Source of the DNA: Cymodocea nodosa
Lineage: Eukaryota; Streptophyta; Magnoliopsida; Alismatales; Cymodoceaceae
Length of the DNA stretch: 64,000 bases
Assembly: GCA_036874045.1 (NCBI GenBank)
Contig: CM072340.1
Coordinates: 8,509,001-8,573,000 of the forward strand
Reading direction: 5' to 3'
The position numbers were made by a program, and so were the translations under genes. The notes under the pieces were generated by a model. That model made no database searches, had not been told where the DNA came from, and saw only the letters and a program-made list of their open reading frames with translations. Shown piece after piece: positions 34,028 through 46,658 of the stretch (positions are counted from its first letter, which is position 1; every line of letters starts with the position of its first letter).

Positions 34028-34120
34028 ATAACCTTACAAGGCACTTCTTAGATTTAAACAAAACCATATAACCTTACAAGGCACTTCTTAGATTTAAACA
34101 AAGTCATATAACCTTTATCT
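34001..34120. repeat. Three tandem copies of a 40-bp unit in CpB pol
   Basis: Units at 34001-34040, 34041-34080 and 34081-34120, the first two identical, the third differing toward its end. The extra 80 bp is not a multiple of three and separates the protease and integrase frames. Confidence 0.92.
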
Positions 34121-34356
34121 TCTAACTGAGTAATACTAATTAAATTATGCTCTAAATTTTCAACTAGTAAGACATTATCTATAGTCATTTTATCATTTAC
34201 ATAGACAAATCCGATACCAATAATCTTACCTTTTTGATCATTGCCAAATTTGACATTTCCTCCATTAATCTTCTTCAGGTCTTTTTTATCTCCAATCATA
34301 TGCTTTGAAGCACCACTGTCCATCACCCATCGTGATCTTTTAGTTTTGACCTGCAA
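34054..34356 (-). pseudogene. CpB protease
   Basis: Retropepsin start RWVMDSGASKHMIG with catalytic DSGA, then VKFGNDQKGKIIGIG and LLVENLEHNLISITQL. It lies in a frame different from gag; the gag end (GPKKI-stop-VPKDV) precedes it within about 60 bp, so a frame change is needed between gag and pol. Confidence 0.8.
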
Positions 34357-34463
34357 GAACAGTCATAATCACATCCTTTGGTACCTATATTTTCTTGGGT
34401 CCATTTTTGTCAGTGGAGAATATTTGAAATCTATTTTGTTTTGAAATCCATGTATTATTTCGA

Positions 34464-36194
34464 TTAACAAAATTTCTTTTTAACACAGATAACTTTCTCT
34501 TTGTTAATTGTTTTCAAATATCCATTTCCATAGTCCATTTTATAGCTGTTTGAAAAATTAACAGAAGCATATGTTTTTGATGGTTCATAGTTAAAACCTA
34601 TACTAGTTCTATCACCAAAGACTTTATAACTATTAATAATATTTGTTAGTTTCTTATCTCCTTTAGTAAAAGCTCCTAGTTTAAATTTTAATCTACCAAT
34701 TTCTTGTTCTAATTTTTCTATATCAGAATTAGAACTAGATTTTTCAACACACTGATTTTTAAGTTTTTCATTCAATTTTTCAGTTTCATCTTGTAACCTT
34801 TTGTTTTCTAAAAATTTATCCTTCAGTTCTTTAATAAGTTCTGAATTATATTTTTTAAGTTCAGAAATTTTATCATGCATATTAGAACTATCAGCAATAA
34901 ATTTATTTTTCTTTAATGTAGAATTTTCAATTTTTAATGTAGTAATTTCCTTTTCTAACTTAGCAGCAGTTTTATTACTATTCAATAATTTTCTTTTTAA
35001 CATAGAATTTTCCAAACTAACATTTTTCAATTCTTCCAATAATTCATTATAATCATCTTGATTTATATTAGATACTTCAGAATCATTATCAGAAATCATT
35101 TCATCAGCTATATTAGAATCAGAATGTACCTCATTAGTGTTAGCCATAAAACAAACAATGGCTAGCTCTTTAGACTCAGACTCAGTTTGTGTACCATCAG
35201 TACTAGTACCTTCAGATACTTCAGATTTTGTAGAATCATCCCAAGTAACTTAGAATGCTTTCTTCTTTCCTTGATTAAATTTTCTCTGATGAAACTTCTA
35301 TTTTCCATGAGATTTCTTCTTGTCAAAGTTCTTTCTTTCATCCTTCTTTTGATATGTGCATTGGCTCTGAAAATGCTCATATTTGTTGCAGTTGAAGCAT
35401 TTTGTAGCAGATTGCTTCCCTTTATCATGACTTTTTCCTTTCTTCCAGAAATTTCTGTATTTTCTGATAATACAGGCCAATTCTTCTGGAAAATCATTAG
35501 TAGGCTTCTTAGATGGTTGTTGAGCCTTCAGTGCAAGCTCCTTTTTCTTTTCAACCTTCCTTGAGGTTTATCCTTCCTCTTCTTTCAAGTCTTTCAATTG
35601 AGTCTCATAGGCTAATAGATTGCCAATGAGATCTTCCAAAGTGAAAGTCCTCATAGCGTTTGAATCTTGCAAGGAGGTAGCCTTAGCTTTCCAATCTTTG
35701 TTCTGGCTTCTCAAGACTTTGATAACCTATTCTTTCATGGGAAATTCTTTCCCGAGATTTTTTAGTCCATTTATGATCTCAATGAAACGAGATATGAGAT
35801 CAGTGATACTCTCATTCTCTTTCATTTTGAACATCTCATACTTTCTTAGTAGGGTACTTATTTTTGTATCCTTCACTTCATTTGTTCCCTCATATGTAAT
35901 TTCTAATGCACGCCAAGCTTCATGTGCAGTAGAACAAGTAGAAATCTTGTTGTATATATCAGCAGTGATTGCACATGTTAGTGCATTCATTCCTCTTGCA
36001 TCCATTTGAATTTTCTTCTCATCTTCATCATTCCACATGTCTTCAGGAACATCTAGAAGTTGTATTCCACAAACCACTACTCTCCATACCTTCACATCCA
36101 TAGATTTTAAACAATTAGTCATTTTATTTTTCCAAAAGCCATAATTATTTCCATCAAAGAGTGGAGGTCGGTGTACATGCTGACCCTCTGCCAT
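34464..36194 (-). pseudogene. CpB gag
   Basis: Start at ATG 36194 (EGQHVHRPPLFDGNNYGFWK). UBN2-type capsid region to 35727 (HEAWRALEITYEGTNEVKDT, FIEIINGLKNLGKEF). After a TAG near 35726 it continues in other frames to a zinc knuckle CFNCNKYEHFQSQC (about 35360-35400), and a 227-codon coiled coil at 35147-34464 rich in Leu, Lys and Glu heptads. Frameshifts and stops make it nonfunctional. Its first ATG is about 40 bp from the PBS on this strand. Confidence 0.82.
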
Positions 36195-36232
36195 TGATCT
36201 CAGATTGATTAAATCTATTACAGAGATAACCT

Positions 36233-36244
36233 ACTCTGATACCA
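36233..36244 (-). other. CpB primer binding site
   Basis: On the minus strand TGGTATCAGAGT, 11 of 12 to the iMet type PBS, 2 bp after the LTR end at 36247. Confidence 0.82.
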
Positions 36245-36246
36245 CT

Positions 36247-36473
36247 TAAAAGGATCAAATGGCACACTAGAGGGGGGGTGAATAGTGTCCCAATAAAATT
36301 TATTTTGCTTTTAAAAATTTTGAAAGCTATTGACACTAATGAACCCCAATTAATTAATTTTGGAATTAAAACTTGTAGTGTAGAAAGTAAAGAACACAAA
36401 GAGATTTATAGTAGTTCCCCAAATTGGGTAGTCCACTCCTCAAGGCCACAACCATGAGAATTCCACTAAGTGT
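36247..36473 (-). repeat. CpB 5' LTR, U5-side segment
   Basis: LTR end with the ATTCACCCCCCCTCTAGTG block (minus). It is cut at 36473 by CpG; AGTGT at 36469-36473 is the left target copy. Confidence 0.85.
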
Positions 36474-36842
36474 TGTGATGCTTGTGTCTTCCATCATATA
36501 TATGTATTTGTCATTGTATATGGTTGTATTTATTTGATATTTTGTAAAGGGGCAAACTTGTCTTTTGGGTATTACCCATTGTTGCTCCTAACATTGTATA
36601 AAAGGGAATGTTGGTCGACCAAGAGAGGGATGCCAAATCCCTAGCTTTCTCGTCTTCCTCCCTTCTTGTACCAATAGCCATACAACAAGCATAGGATTGA
36701 TCACCCATAGACGTACCCGTGTTGGGAACCACGTATATTCATTGTTCTTCTTTTGATTCTCCACTCACTCACCTCTTCCCACGTGATTCTCTTCTCCACG
36801 CGTCCTTGGATGTCCTGTTTCGTGTGACCTCTTTGCATAACA
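36474..36842 (+). repeat. CpG 5' LTR
   Basis: 369 bp. TATA box TATAAAAGG at 36597-36605. Confidence 0.92.
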
Positions 36843-36844
36843 AC

Positions 36845-36856
36845 TGGTATCAGAGC
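36845..36856 (+). other. CpG primer binding site
   Basis: TGGTATCAGAGC, a perfect plant tRNA-iMet type PBS, 2 bp after the LTR. Confidence 0.92.
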
Positions 36857-37408
36857 TGGTTGGACATCTCCAGACGTGCATCTAAAGTTTCAAAGAGTTT
36901 CATCAAGGATCAAGCCATTTCCGCAAGAGATTTCTACATTGCCGCAATTGCCGTCGTTGTCGGCGCCAGTCTACACACTCCGACGCCAACTCGTGCACTT
37001 TCCTCATCTGTGCTCCGTTCTATCTCAAATTTTGAGGACGTGTTGTAAGCTTCCTGAACTTCCTACGTTTAAAATTTCATGGTTAGAAGTTTCGTATTCA
37101 GAGAGATATAGTAGGAGGCATCTACCTAGGGCACATTAGTTTTCTAGACGAGTGACTCTTGATTATCGGATTTTGGGCATTTTGTGATTGTGATTTTTGT
37201 GCTTGATTTGTGCAAGCATTTACTACTATTTTCTGCTGAGTATTGTACTTGGCTTGTGGCTGATTCCATTTCATTGAAATTAGTAGTTTTCAGTAGCATA
37301 TTGTTGTCGAAATATTGCTTGCCATTGTGTATCTTGCCGCAGAATTGTGTTTGTTCAAATCAGACTTTATATTATGTGTATTGCTGGTTGTTTATTGATT
37401 TGAAAAAT

Positions 37409-40400
37409 ATGAATACTTTGGGGTTGAAGATAGAAAAGTTTGATGGTAAGAATAGCTTCAGCTTATGGCAAATTAAGATGAAAGCACTTCTAAAGCAACA
37501 AGATATTTGGGCTCCTTTGAATAAGGAAACCACTTTGAACAGAAATTCACCAGAATTTGAATTGCAGGAGGAGAAAGCTCACTCCACCATCTTGTTGTGT
37601 TTGTCTGATGAAGTCATAATAGAAGTTGCAGATGAATCTACCTCGTCAGGTCTTTGGCAAAAACTTGAGTCATTGTATATGACTAAGTCTTTAAAAAACA
37701 AGTTGTTGTTAAAGCAAAGACTGTTCTCCTTAAAGATGAAGGAAGGTGTACCTCTCAAGCAACATTTAGATCAGCTAAATGCTATACTTATAGAACTTAA
37801 GAATATTGGAGTGATCATAGAAGATGAAGATGCAACTCTTATCTTGCTTTGTTCACTTCCATTGAGTTTTGAAACTTTTGTTCAGTCCTGTGTAGTTGGA
37901 ATAGACTCAATTACACTAGAAGAGGTGAGGTCCAGTCTTCATACCAAGGAGCTCAGGCACATGGTGCAAGGAAGAAATGAGGCAAGTGGTGTTGGCCTCT
38001 CAACTCAATAGCAAGAGAACAAAGGAAGAAGCCAGAGACAAGGTGGAGGGAAAAATAGAAGTAGAAGCAAGTCAAAGGGCAAGTATTCTAGGGATACTTG
38101 TAATTACTGTAAGAAGAAAGGACATTGGAAATCACATTGTCCCAAGTTGATAAACAAAGGAAAGGCTACAATGGCAGAAACTAGTTCTACATTAGGTGAT
38201 GACTTCTCACTTACAGTTTGTTGCAGTGCCTATTCAGATGATCAATGGATTATAGACTCAGGAGCTTCACATCATATGACTCCTACTAGGGAGTATTTTG
38301 ACACCTACGAGTAGGTGGAGGGTGGTCAAGTGACCTTGGCCAATGATGATGTGTGTTCTAGAGTTGGTGTAGGCACTATAAAGTTTAAACTACATGATGG
38401 CATAGTTAGAATTTTGGAGGACGTTTAGCACATCCCAAAGCTTGGCAAAAGTCTGATATCGTTGATGGCTCTTGATTCTAAGGGCTACAGGTATACAGGT
38501 GGTGAGGAGAAAATTTCTATACTGAAAGGTTCTTTGGTTGTCATGAAAGGAACCAAATCTAGTCCTTTATACATTTTACAGGGCACTCCAATTGTTGGCG
38601 CAGCTACATCAGCTATATCTGGTCAGTAGGATCTTTCTGTCATGTGGCACTCAAGGATGGGTCATTTGGGGCAGAAAGGAATGCATAAATTGTATAGTTT
38701 GGGCAAGTTTGATGGACACAAGGTTGCTTGTATTGACATGTGCAAGCATTGTGTTTTTGGCAAACAGAAAAGAGTGTCATTTGCACGTAGTCAGCACAGC
38801 TCCAAGGGAGTTCTTGATTATATTCATGCTGATTGTTGGGGACCTTCACGTCAGCCTTCTATTGCAGGTTCCAGATATTTTCTTTCTATCATTGATTGTT
38901 ATTCAAGAATGAACTAGGTTTTCTTTTTGACGCACAAAAGTAAAGCTTTTACTAGCTTCAAGCATTGGAAGAAGCAGGTAGAAAACCAAACAGACAGAAA
39001 GGTAAAATATCTTAGAACTGATAATGGTCTTGAGTTTTGTTCTCAAGAATTTGATAACTTTTGTAAAGATGAAGGCGTTACATGGAACAACACAGTTAGA
39101 TATACCCCTCAGCAAAATGGAGTGGTTGAAAGATTGAATAGAACACTCCTAGAAAAGGCACGTTGTATGCTGTCTCATGCAGGTTTGAGCAAAAAATTTT
39201 GGGCAGAAGCTGTTAACACAACTTCCTATCTGGTGAACAGGTCCCCTTCTAGTGCCTTAGATGGGAAGATACCTCTTGAGGTATGGCTGAAAAGATTTGC
39301 TAGTTATTTAAAGCTCAAAGTTTTTGGGTGTCTAGCTTATTATCATATGAATAATGGCAAGCTAGAACCACGTGCAAAGAAAGACATATTTGTGGGCTAT
39401 GGTGTTGGTGTAAAGGGATACAAGATATATAATATTGAATCTCACAAAGTAATATATAGTCGTGATGTTACTTTTGATGAGAATTCTCTTTTGTAGGCAA
39501 CTGATAGACTGGCAGGTACATCACTAGAAACTGAGCACACCATTCCTGAACAGATGGAGTTAGATGACGCATAGCAGCCACTTATTAATGATCAAGTTGA
39601 AAATAGAGAAAACTCATCTGAAACTCAAGAAAATGAAGTTGAGGAGGAAGAGGTGGAGCAACCACCACTAAGAACCATTGGCAAAGATCGTCCTAGAAGG
39701 GATGTTAGACCTCCTAGTAGATATGGCTACGATAGTTTGGTTGCTTTTGCCTTACAGGTAGTAGTTGAGGTGGAGGATTCTGTTGATCCACCTACATATA
39801 AAGCTACAATGAAAAATTCAGAAGTTGATCTTTGGATGATAGCTATGGAGGAGGAACTCCAATCTCTCCATAAGAACAAGACTTGGGAACTGGTAAAACG
39901 TCCAAAGAACACAAACATTGTTGGCTGCAAATGGGTCTACAAGAAGAAGATTGGGACTCAAGGCAATGCAGGTGTGCAGCACAAGGCAAGATTAGTCGCC
40001 AAAGGTTATTCACAGCAGGAAGGAATTGACTTTAATGAGGTATTTGCTCTTGTTGTATGTCATATATCTATTAGAATTTTGTTATCTATTGTTGCAGTGC
40101 AGAATCTAGAGTTGGAACAGCTAGATGTAAAGATGGCCTTCTTGCATGGTGAGTTAGAAGAAAATATTTGGATGGAACAACCAACAGGGTTTGTGGTGAA
40201 AGTTAAATCTGATTGGGTGTGCAAATTAAATAAGTCCTTGTATGGACTTAAACAATCACCACATCAATGGTACAAGAGGTTTGATGCCTTTATAGTTAAA
40301 GTTGGTTTTAGACGCAGCAATTATGATTCATGTGTGTGTGTTAAAACTCTTAATAAGAATACACATGTTTATTTGTTATTGTATGTTGATGATATTCTTA

Positions 40401-41344
40401 TAGCTGCAAAGAATATTGAAGTGATACAGGAGCTAAAGGACACTTTAAAATCAAAATTTGATATGAAGGATCTTGGTCCAGTTGGCAAAATTCTTGGAAT
40501 GGAGATTAGGCATGAAAGAAATTCTGGTAAGCTGTTTTTAAATCAATAGAAGTATATTGGAAAGATCCTTAGCAGATTTGGTATGGCTTCATGCAAAGCC
40601 ATTAGCACGCCTTATGATAGAAATGTTAAATTATCATCTGCTATGTGTCCTCAAATTGAATCTGAAAAGCTTGATATGTAGCGAGTTCCTTATGCTCAGG
40701 TAGTTGGAAGTCTTATATATGCTATGATATGCACTAGGCCTGATTTGGCATATCCTTTGAGTGTTGTTAGCAGGTTCATGTCTAATCTAGGCAGGGAACA
40801 TTGGAGAGCAGTAAAAAGGATATTGAGATATTTGAAAGGAACTCCAAGCATTGGTTTAATGTATGTAGTAGATCAAGGTTGTACTATGGCTGGTTATACA
40901 GATTCTAACTATGCAGGAGATGTTGACAGAAGGAAATCATTATCTAGTTATGTCTTTACTTTTGTAGGTTCTATTGTGAGTTGGAAATCAACTCTTCAGC
41001 CTACTGTATCTTTGTCTACAACAGAGGCTAAATATGTGGCTATGATAGAAGCTGCAAAGGAAGGGATCTGGTTGAATGGTTTACTTGGAGATTTTGGTTA
41101 GTGCATTAATAAAGTTGATATCTTTTGTGATAGTCTTAGCGCTATTTGTCTCTCCAAAGATAATGTCTTTCATGATAGAACTAAACATATTGATGTTAAA
41201 TATCACTTCCTTAGGAATGAAGATAGGATAAAGATTATGAAAGTCAACACAAAGGACAACCCGACTGATATGTTTACAAAGGGCGTTGTTGAAAGCAAGT
41301 TCAAGCATTGCTTGGACTTACTCAACGTCTATTGCTGCTGCTAA
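37409..41344 (+). pseudogene. CpG gag-pol polyprotein with ten in-frame TAG codons
   Basis: One reading frame of 1311 codons from ATG 37409 to TAA 41342-41344 without any frameshift. Gag: NTLGLKIEKFDGKNSFSLW, UBN2 region, zinc knuckle CNYCKKKGHWKSHC. Protease: WIIDSGASHHMT. Integrase: HSRMGHLGQKG ... CKHCVFGK, D in HADCWGP, D in TDNGLEF, E in NGVVERLNRTLLEKA. RT: CKWVYKKK, LDVKMAFLHGELEE, LYGLKQSPHQWY, intact YVDD (LLYVDDILIAA). RNase H: YTDSNYAGDVDRRKS, STTEAKYVA. Stops, all TAG: 38009, 38312, 38426, 38627, 38915, 39494, 39572, 40547, 40679, 41099. Dead by point mutation only. Confidence 0.92.
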
Positions 41345-41412
41345 CCCACGCTGGGTCTTGATGATCTATCACTTGATCGTGATGAAGATTGATGAAAGAC
41401 AAGGTGGTGATT

Positions 41413-41776
41413 TGTGATGCTTGTGTCTTCCATCATGTATATGTATTTGTCATTGTATATGGTTGTATTTATTTGATATTTTGTAAAGGGGCAAACTTGT
41501 CTTTTGGGTATTACCCATTGTTTCTCCTAACATTGTATAAAAGGGAATGTTGGCCGACCAAGATGCCAAATCCCTAGCTTTCTCGTCTTCCTCCCTTCTT
41601 GTACCAGCAACCATACAGCAAGCATAGGATTGATCACCCGTGGATGTACCCATGTTGGGGAACCATGTATATTCGTTATTCTTCTTCTGATTCTCCACTC
41701 GCTCACCTCTTCCCACGTGATTCTCTTCGCCACGCATCCTTGGATGTCGTATTTCGTGTGACCTCTTTGCATAACA
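41413..41776 (+). repeat. CpG 3' LTR
   Basis: 364 bp; lacks a 6-bp stretch of the 5' LTR and has one extra G. TATA box at 41536-41544. Confidence 0.92.
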
Positions 41777-41961
41777 AGTGCTTTTAAGGCTAAGCACAAG
41801 CCTTAAACAAGTTGCTTTTGCAGGCTAAGCAACAACCTTATAGATGTTTTTATTGGCTAAACAAAAACCTCACACAAAGCACCAACTTTGTGTACTCAAG
41901 ACCCCAATCTTGAGTAAGTGAAGAATTACACTTCACTCTCTTCACCAAGGCCCCAACCTTG
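41777..41961 (-). repeat. CpB 5' LTR, R/U5 segment
   Basis: Short sequence between CpG and the solo LTR, with repeated AAGCACAAGCC / AAGCAACAACC and ACCCCAATCTTGAGT / CCCCAACCTTG units resembling the leader of the CpC LTR reversed. CCTTG at 41957-41961 is the target copy of the solo LTR. Confidence 0.65.
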
Positions 41962-44134
41962 TGAAGGTATATGTAAAATGTCAATTTGTGCATTTTATAT
42001 ATGTTAATTCTTGCATATTAAGGATTATAAGTCATCATTATATATGTTCTTATAAAGAATTACATGAAAATCATATTTTTAGACATATGCATGAATTAGG
42101 GATTAAATAGTTAATAATGTACAAATTTATCCTTTATCAATTAAACACCTAGTCAATAGCCCTTGTTTTAGACATGATTTTTATAATTCTTCAATATATG
42201 ACTTTATATACATTGTATGATTGCCAAATCACTTAAATATGATGTTAAACTAAAGAACTTTAAGTAATTCATGTATGCACATGTGAAGTTGTGGACTAAA
42301 ACTTTCCTAATTTGGCAACTTTCCATATATGGTAACTCATGCATGCACGTAAATTATATTTGCATCATATGATTTATATTCAATGTATATGTGCATCCAA
42401 CTTGGTTTTGAGTTTTATAGGTCAATAAATCATGAATTCAAGATGAATTAAAGAGGAAAAAAATGTGGGCCATTGGATGCAACTTATTGGAGATCAAGCA
42501 ATAATAGCCTAGAGTATTTAAAGTGTTTGACCACTAAATTCTAGGCTATCTCCTCCTCTTCCAACACATTGCAGCCGACAGTTCCAGCCATTCCAGCATC
42601 TTCATCCAGAAAGTCCCATCTTTTCCTTGATCTTGAACAAGCTCCCTTCAAGAATGGTGAGCTTTGGCGTCTTCCACTCCTCCTAGAAGACACCTTCTCT
42701 TCAATTCAGATGGCCATACGTTAGGATCTCCTTGGGGATTCATCTTAGTGGATTGGGAGGCTTGTGTGACTGATTTGGAGTGGAGCAAAAGGTTAGGATC
42801 TTCAAGGTTGAGTCATCGGAAGCACCATTCTTAGATGTAGAAACCAAAGTTGTGGGTCTTAGAGGCAAGATCTTGAGGACGTGCACCATTCTTCTTCAAG
42901 GCAACCTTAGAAGCTTCACTTGGATGTGCTACAGGTGGTGACAGCCCTGTGGAGCATCGATTTCAAGGAATTTGGGGAGTCATTGCTTGAAGAAACGTGG
43001 AGGATTAAAAGGTATGATGGAAAGGAGAGATCCTCATACTAGTTTTCATGTTTTACAATTCTATTTGTATGAGTATAGTTTGAGTATGTGGAAGAACAAA
43101 ATTCTATGCATAAATCTTTGTTTCAAATGTTCTAAATTAAAGATTATATATTGTTTTGATGTTAATTGATATAAGAATTGAGTTCATATCATATGTTTCG
43201 TGTGAATGATGGTGATGGTGTAAATTGTGAAGGTAGTTTTCCGTTTCTTAGATGGCCAGAATGCTAGTAGCTTTTATTCGAATTGTATGCACTTGTTCGT
43301 CATCTTTAAATTCCATTTTTTGTTTTGTTTTGTAAGTATAATGAATTGTAGAAAAAGTTTACAAAGTTTTAGAATTTTTAGAATGTTTTTCGAAGCTTTT
43401 CTATTTTATTTTGTGAAGGTATCAGCAGTTTTGAGTCTTCGTTGAGTGCTAGTTTTGAGCTCGACGCCTATGTTGTGCTTGCATCATGTATTTTGTGGAA
43501 TTCAGTTCTGTAAATTTTCCTTGTTAGTGTAATGGATCTACTTTCAAGGCACACTTATTTCGTAGCATTTCATAAAGATTTGATGGAGATTTGATTTTTG
43601 AACCGAAGGTGAGTTTTTGGAAAGTTTCCATAACCGTTTGCGCCCCTTTCTTAAATAAGATATTGCCAACGTTTTAATTTGTGTTAATCCATGAAATCAC
43701 TGCCATTTGAAAGATATTCCGAGGATCTTTCCAACCATTATTTATTCTAGATTTTTAAATGTTCAAGTTGGAAGTTATTGGAGTTAAAATTCAAGCATAA
43801 ATTCTATGATTTCCGGATTAGTACTCATTGATTTCTTAAATATCTTACCATAACTAATTGGATTTTGGGGTAATTTTATAAACCTTAATTGTGCTACGAA
43901 TTTTTTATATTAATATTAAGTAATTAGAGTTTAATTATGATTTAGTTTAATGTGGATATTTAATCGAATAATCATTTTAATAAAATTATTTAAGACAAAC
44001 TCCTTGTGGATTTGACCCGTACTTGCACATGCTTATTACAATGGGCACCGTGCGCTTGCAGTTATAAATGTAACATTTGTGCTTTTGCCGTTAATTTAAC
44101 AACACATAAAAGTGTTACAGTATACTCACAACAC
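41962..44134 (+). mobile_element. Solo LTR, probably Ty3/gypsy
   Basis: About 2.17 kb starting TGAAGGTATA and ending near ACTCACAACA, flanked by CCTTG (41957-41961 and 44135-44139); one extra C blurs the right end. Evidence for gypsy: near the 3' end CTCCTTGTGGATTTGACCCG, then a GGGCACCGTGCGCTTGC block, a signature I know from the LTR end of Athila/Tat-type elements. TATA-like TATTTAAA near 42515 followed by a long leader. No internal region, so it probably arose by LTR-LTR recombination. Short open readings inside have no recognisable product. Confidence 0.65.
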
Positions 44135-44139
44135 CCTTG

Positions 44140-45292
44140 TGAGTTAGGGTTTTCAAGTAAGCGAGAAAACAATTTAAACTCAGGAGTCACTAACTCAAAA
44201 TGAAAATGACACATAAGACCAAATCAACTCCAATGAAGAGTTGACAAAGAAGCTCTAAGGAGAATTCTTGATTGATCTGCAGCTTTTGATCTTTTGGACT
44301 TTGTTGCAGATGAATCTTCAGAATGTTTGCAGAATTGTTGAGCAAACAATTTCTCCTTTCGAGTATTGAAAAAATTCTATGTGTATATGTTTCAGTATTT
44401 TGCAAATCCTTTTTATTTTTCCTTCAAGATTTGCATAGGTGGAAAGAATTCTGAAATGGTCAGATGCCTTATGTAGTAATTCATTTCCAGCAACCTTCAA
44501 TCATAATAAAGTTGAGATCTACAATCAAAAGATATCTTGCCACAAAGATTAGTCAATTAATAATAGTTGCAGTTTCTATAAAAATAAAATCTTCGGAGGC
44601 TTTTAGAAAATCTGAGACTTAGAAAGATAACTTGCCGAAACTCAAAATCATTTCAGATAGATAGAACTAACATTCCGAAAGACCACTTAAGTCATGTATT
44701 AAAATTGAAACACGTGTCCTTCTGAAACAGCATCATAAAATATTAAAAATAAACTATCTGATAGAGAAGGCATGTTTCAGATACTTATAAAAGATAACTC
44801 TCCGATCCTTAAGTCATTTCGGATAGTTACATAGGTAACCTTCTGAAAAGTCACTTAAGTCAGAAATAATAAAAAACTTAACTATCCGAAGCTTAAAACT
44901 AATTACGGATACTTATTGAAGGTAACTCTTCGATTCTTAAGAGTTTTCGGGTAATTACATCGTAACCTTCCGAAAAGTCACTTAAGTCAAGCGATGAGAG
45001 ACTAACACGTGTCCTTCAGAAGAAAGTAACCGAAAATACATTAAATCAAAGAAACAACTAACTATCTAGAATGAAAAACCTTAACTATTCAAAACTTAAG
45101 GGATTTCGGATACTTACAATAAAAGTTATATTCGAATATAAAAAGACTTAACTCACCGAAGATAAATACTTTTCGGATAGTTACTAATATAACTGTTCGA
45201 AAAGCCAGGAGAGAAGCTTAACCATCCAATTTGTCCTATTTTGTTTGGTGACTTATAAATTAACTCTCTAATCAATACACTGTAGACAAAAT
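44140..45292 (-). repeat. CpB 5' LTR, U3 segment
   Basis: Continues the CpB LTR after the solo LTR. Dense in TTTCGGATAGTTAC / TAACTTTCCGA-type units (both strands). 45142-45292 is duplicated at 51962-52112. No gene seen. Confidence 0.7.
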
Positions 45293-46658
45293 TATTAGGA
45301 CCTTATGGCTTACCAGAGCGGGGGTGAATGGTAATAATCTATTATTTTTTATTATTTAATGGTTGATTGATATAGAGAGTTAGCAAGCACACAATAACAA
45401 TAATACACATAGGAATTTTAGGTGGTTCACCCCTAACGACTAGTCCACCCCTAAGGTACACTTGAGCTTCACTAAACTTTCACAAACTTACAATCACTTG
45501 CTTTATGGTTTAAGCAAGAACCAACCAACTGATTGAGCTTTCAGGTCGTAGCTCCAACCAATCTTTCTCTAAAGTTTTGATCCATGTACTTTAGTAAACA
45601 CTAGCTTGAAAGTATCAGAGTTGAGTGTGTGATGAGCTTCTAAAATTGAGTTTGTAAATGCTGAAGATGATTTGATCTCTAAGGCTTTCTTCTGTTGAGC
45701 TTGGTGTAAATATATGTATGAGCAAAAAGCTATCTGATTATGCTGTTTGTTGCTTATATATATATTGAACATGTGTAACAATCATATTTTTCTTCTAACG
45801 GATGTATTCTACTGTACTTGGTAAGATTTTAGTCTCAAATATGGTAAGTTACCATTCAAGAAGATATTTCAAGATATCCTTTCGATTTTCTCAAACTTTC
45901 GGATAGTTAGCTATGTAACTCTCTAAAGGATGTTTGTAACTCACCAAAAAATCACTTAAGTCTTACTGCCATGTAGGATTTCAGATCGTACAATGAGAGC
46001 TGCCACTCAATCGAATACTTGCAGTTGTAACTTACCAAACTGTTATTTAACTGTTAGATAGTTAGCTACAGTAACCCTCCGAAATCCTTTGTTAAGTTTC
46101 TGACTACTTTATCTAATTCAGCACGTGCATAATAGACTGACTTAAATTCTAGATGGTTAAACCTGTAACTCATAGAAACTCTTCAAGATTTCTGATAGTT
46201 AGCTCCAGTAACTTTCTGATTCTTCTTTTAAGCTTCTGTTTGGATTTCTGCACGTGGGAAATTCAATGACTTAAGTTTCGGATGGTTATACCTGTAACTC
46301 ATTGAAACTCTTCAAGATTTTGGATAGTTAGTTCTAGTAACCTTTCGATTCTTCATACATCCATCTTCCTAACTTTCTAAAAGTCTTCTAACTATCGGAT
46401 ACTTAATTCTTCTAACTGTCCGATAGTATTACTACTGCTTTATACTACCTTTCAAATACTTAGACTATTAACTCACTGAAAATATTTCTCTTTCGGATAA
46501 TTAAGCCTGGTAACCTTCCGAAAATCCTTTTTATCACTTGCAACATACTTTGAACTGTCTGTATCAACTTCTACTTTCTTACTAACTGTTTAGCCTGAGA
46601 AATACAATTTAAATTCTCACATTGATTTTTGCATTATCAAAATCTAGAGGTCCTTTCA
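45293..46658 (-). repeat. CpE 3' LTR
   Basis: In element sense starts TGAAAGGACCTCTAG and ends GGTCCTAATA (expected CA). It shares the CpC LTR layout: TTTTGATAATGC near the start, GATAGTTAGCTAC-type units, the ACCATTCACCCCCGCTCTGG block near the end. Confidence 0.82.

Larger units (their letters stand above)
36474..41776 (+). mobile_element. CpG: short-LTR Ty1/copia element
   Basis: 5.3 kb. LTRs 36474-36842 (369 bp) and 41413-41776 (364 bp), TGTGATGCTTG to TTGCATAACA, about 20 substitutions apart by eye. PBS at 36845-36856, purine-rich tract before the 3' LTR at 41398-41412. Target duplication AGTGT / AGTGC (41777-41781). Gag-pol layout and short LTRs fit a Tork/TNT1-like or related copia lineage; the exact lineage is not settled. 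It lies within the CpB 5' LTR. Confidence 0.92.

Noticed and set aside
37409-41344. TAG reassigned as a sense codon in this genome
   Set aside because: TAA and TGA breaks also occur in other elements here, and CHG deamination explains the TAG excess more simply.
42972-44203. Short plus-strand readings inside the solo LTR as genes
   Set aside because: No recognisable motifs, and they lie in the leader part of an LTR; chance readings in A/T-rich DNA.
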